A stretch of DNA of 64,000 bases from Stercorarius parasiticus. Lineage: Eukaryota; Chordata; Aves; Charadriiformes; Stercorariidae. Positions 24,773 to 64,000 of this stretch are shown here, one piece after another. Within the stretch, counting starts at the first letter, position 1. The number at the start of each line of letters is the position of its first letter. The position numbers and the translations under genes were made by a program. The notes under the pieces are model-generated. The model made no database searches and was not told where the DNA came from. It saw nothing but the letters and a program-made list of their open reading frames with translations. The stretch is from assembly GCA_013396915.1 (NCBI GenBank), contig VWZL01000024.1:63655-127654 (forward strand), in the 5' to 3' direction.

Positions 24773-26519
24773 ACTGTTCAGTGCATACCCAAATCGATGA
24801 GAACGGTGCATGTGGCTCATTACTGTTTCTCAATGGACTCCGCACATCACTGGAATCAGACATTGGACAGACTGGAGCTGGGAAACACCATCTCACAAGT
24901 GAGAGGTAGTCAGCTCCTAAACTGTTGTGGATCACAAACTGGGCAAGTGGTTTAAAAATAATTTTAGTCAACTAAAAATATTTTAATTATATTAATTCTT
25001 TTGTAGTTGTTAGCTTTATTTTTTAGTGTGAAGGAATAAAATCCCCTGGGTTCCAGTGGCATAGAGCTGTTGACTTCTCTGGTATAAAGCAGATTCACTG
25101 GGTGCCTATCTTAAAATCTGAGGAAGTATCAGTCAAAACTAATTAATGATGCTATGATGGCTAGGAGGAGCTAAGGGAATACCACAGAGGAAATTAAAAT
25201 TAAAAAGTATTACAAATATTATTTGCAATCAGCGTTCAGACAGTATTAACTGAAAACGGTCCGTTATTAAGGTGTAATTTACCATTCATAGCGAAGGAGA
25301 ATTTCTGTCCAAAGAGCTCACAATCTGAAGAGATGAAAAACAGGAGAAGAGGAAGGTGACACAAGACGGGACATATAACTGCCACTGTAGAGACGGGATG
25401 TTGAAAAGAGTAGCCAACTTGCTGCACGTTGCAAGTGGAGGGTACAGGAAGTCCCACTCTGTCGCAAAACCCAGGTTCCTTTCTGCCTGAAATCAGTGTG
25501 GAGGCACAAGCTCAGCTGAACCTTGCCAGAACCTGCCAACCCCAACAGCGGCCACACAGGTACAACCCTGCGACTAAGAAAAATAAAAAGCATCTTACGC
25601 TGACTTGCATGTAATGTGTTTGAAGTTTAAGTAAGAAATTAAAATGTCAAGGGTAATTTATGACTATATCTAGTGCATGACAAGGGATAACACAACAGTC
25701 AGTAGAGAGCAAAGTGGATCAGCTGGAAGTAAATCCAAAGTACATTTACAAAGGAAAAAATACTATTGTTTAGGCATGTTTTTTCCTGAGAAGTTCAAGC
25801 TAGTAAGGACATGAAGAAAGACAAAGGCCTTTATAAGGAAAACGTGGCGAAGATCATGAGATATCACGTGCACACATAGTTTCATGAGAAACATAGTTTA
25901 TGATTACATTCTTAGTCTTAGGTTAACCCCAGACCCAAATGCTTCAACCCAGATTTCCTAATTGTCCACATTACTCATACTTTTGTTTTTCTAATCTTTG
26001 CAGGAGAGAGAAAACTGGTCCTCCCATAAGAGAAGCACAGGGAGAAGGGACAAAGGCTCCTACCACCAATGGGACACATCTACCTTAGGTCAAGGCCTCT
26101 CTCCACGGCCATGGATGACACTCACCATTACAACCAAGGGCAGCTCAGATGGGGCCCATGTGGCACCCCCCAGTCTGGGTTTCTGGTGTCATCTGGAGTG
26201 ATGCTGCTGATTCTCCCCCAGTGGAAATGCTTTTCTGCGTCTCTCTTCTCTATCGCATTGGCAGGAATGAACTTGAGCATGAAATTTAACCGTTCTTTGA
26301 AGTTTGAGGAAAGTATGTAATAAACACTATTTGTTATGGAGTGACTGATAGACACACAGTATGTCGACTTTCACCCCACTGACAGATGAAATTGGGTTAA
26401 AAAATAATCCTCACAGACAAAATATAAAGCGAGGTTTTACTCAGGTCAGTACAACTTCTGTAATACTAAGAGCTGTATTTATTATTTCATTAAGCTGCAG
26501 AAACACAACTACAATAGCA
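24773..26519. other. Intergenic sequence just downstream of SCN10A
   Basis: No coding exon was recognised. The region may include alternative, more distal 3' ends of SCN10A transcripts, but no clear signal beyond scattered AATAAA words was found. Confidence 0.45.
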
Positions 26520-27164
26520 TACATGCTGTGATTTATTCTGTAAATCGATCATATTAGAAGAAGTCCACTACATCGTGGCATATCTGTGGATCATGCAGTG
26601 TCTATGTTTGTGGTACATTGGTCCCCAAACGTTAAAAAAAAAAAAAAAGAAAAGGAAATCAGCAGCCATTTGCTTAACAGGTTTATGAGAGTATCAGTTA
26701 GGAATGGACTAAAGGCAAATTTCAGCTCCTTTCCCTTCGGCAGTTTATCTTAACATTGACGTTCTTTTTCTGTTCTCCAGTAGATCCGTTGCTGCTTGGG
26801 CTTTTCTCTGCTTCCTGCACCAGGGGTAACGTCAGCAGATGTTGTCTATCACTGCTGTGAATACGCCACAGCACTCAGGCACCGTGGGACCTGCTTTGCA
26901 GTGGGGTGCCCTTGGACAAACAGATCCAAAAACTTTCACAGCTTTTGTCTCTTCATATGTCAATATTGACCAAAGCTGAACATAGCACAGTCAAAGGCTA
27001 TGATTTAGCAGCCACCACAGCTAAGTGATCATACCTAACTATGGTTAACTGATCATGATCAACAGACTTTGTCTAATACAGAGGCTGCCTCAGCTGACGT
27101 GTATTTGCAATATCAACTCCTGTGAACATTTTAAAATATTCTTAAGAACATTGTCGCTGATGAA
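26520..27164 (-). other. SCN10A: Likely SCN10A 3' UTR with candidate poly(A) signal
   Basis: AAT AAA on the minus strand occurs at 26532-26537, about 630 nt past the stop. It is followed by a GU-rich stretch (minus-strand TGTAGTTGTGTTTCTG, about 26495-26512), the usual arrangement of a cleavage site. A second AATAAA lies at 26478-26483. A run of 15 A on the plus strand at about 26634-26648 lies inside the proposed UTR. Placement is inferred; transcript ends would settle it. Confidence 0.45.
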
Positions 27165-63517
<36,353 letters not shown>

Positions 63518-63546
63518 TTTTCATTCCTCTTTTCCTGTCATTGATT
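63518..63546 (-). other. SCN10A: SCN10A 5' UTR segment with two upstream start codons
   Basis: About 29 nt of 5' UTR lie between a polypyrimidine-rich splice acceptor (AG at 63547-63548) and the start codon. The segment holds an upstream ORF at 63521-63541 (six codons then TGA). A second one at 63510-63524 (four codons then TGA) overlaps the main start codon. The non-coding first exon and the promoter of this gene were not found in the remaining 450 bases of the window. Confidence 0.55.
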
Positions 63547-64000
63547 CTGTCCAAATAATAGAAACAAGAAGAAAGGAAGACAGGTAACTCCAAAACAGGT
63601 AAATTATGAAAATTAAACAACTGGTTGCCCATGCATGGGTAATAACATAAACTTTCTGAGCCATTAGCTTCTAAAAAGAAAGAAAAAAAGCCACATATGA
63701 TCAATACCTTTTTCAGTGAGATGTCTGTTCATTTTTTTTTTTTTAAATTATGTGTATCTGATAGAATGTGGGCAGACCTAAATGTTGTTGAGCTGTTATT
63801 CAGGAAAATACTACGGTACTGGTTTAACCCCATGTTTGGAAATGGGACAGTAAAACCCATTAAACGGCAACACCATTGAATATGTGGAAGCTGTGGCTGC
63901 AATAGAAGGAACAAGTATAAAATTAACTAGTGCAGATGCAAATACTCAGATGGATAACCCATCCTGGTGGCGTCAGCACAGGAACAAGCAGTGTCCAAGC
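63547..64000. other. Upstream non-coding sequence, probably the first intron of SCN10A
   Basis: A good splice acceptor sits at its left edge (pyrimidine-rich minus strand from about 63590 to 63547). That suggests this stretch is intronic and that a non-coding exon lies beyond the window. No CpG-rich promoter, exon or repeat is recognised here apart from a T-run at 63732-63745. Confidence 0.4.

Overview
The window is vertebrate nuclear DNA and almost certainly comes from a bird. It carries at least eight CR1 LINE fragments of the avian type, most ending in copies of the short ATTCTATGATTCT motif, and it encodes an amniote voltage-gated sodium channel. Single 'n' characters at 4716, 8401, 30350 and 47748 mark assembly gaps.

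One protein-coding gene is present and looks complete. It is a sodium channel alpha subunit on the minus strand, with its start codon at 63517 and its stop at 27165. I reconstructed 27 coding exons. Together they total 6021 nt, an unbroken frame of 2006 codons plus stop. The phases at all 26 introns agree, and most exon lengths equal those I recall for mammalian sodium channel genes (119, 129, 92, 142, 198, 239, 121, 155, 174, 54, 138, 105 and 271 nt). All four repeats (S1-S6), the DEKA selectivity filter (D367, E913, K1422, A1716), the IFM inactivation gate, an IQ motif and a PPSY motif are present. The linker and tail sequences fit SCN10A (Nav1.8) better than SCN5A (Nav1.5). Two introns are AT-AC introns: intron 2 is U12-type (ATATCCTT) and intron 24 begins ATAAGT. 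Both classes are known from this family.

Positions 1 to about 26500 lie downstream of the gene and show no convincing coding exons. They hold a CpG-dense patch cut off by a gap (about 4600-4715), a 540-bp polypurine minisatellite (4717-5260), a 1882-bp head-to-tail duplication around another gap that is almost certainly an assembly artefact, three plus-strand CR1 fragments and otherwise plain non-coding DNA. In mammals the 3' end of SCN10A faces the 5' end of SCN5A on the same strand. The CpG patch is therefore a candidate SCN5A promoter, although I cannot show this from sequence alone.

The most interesting biology is inside the channel. The residue after the domain I filter aspartate is tyrosine, where mammalian Nav1.8 has serine, so a tetrodotoxin-sensitive Nav1.8 is predicted. 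Other unusual points are threonine after the domain III GW, a lysine/arginine-rich insertion in the domain II S3-S4 loop, a Q-to-E change next to the IFM gate, a NAGNAG acceptor in the I-II linker and two upstream ORFs at the start codon. I found no clearly novel system such as a new element class or a new gene family.
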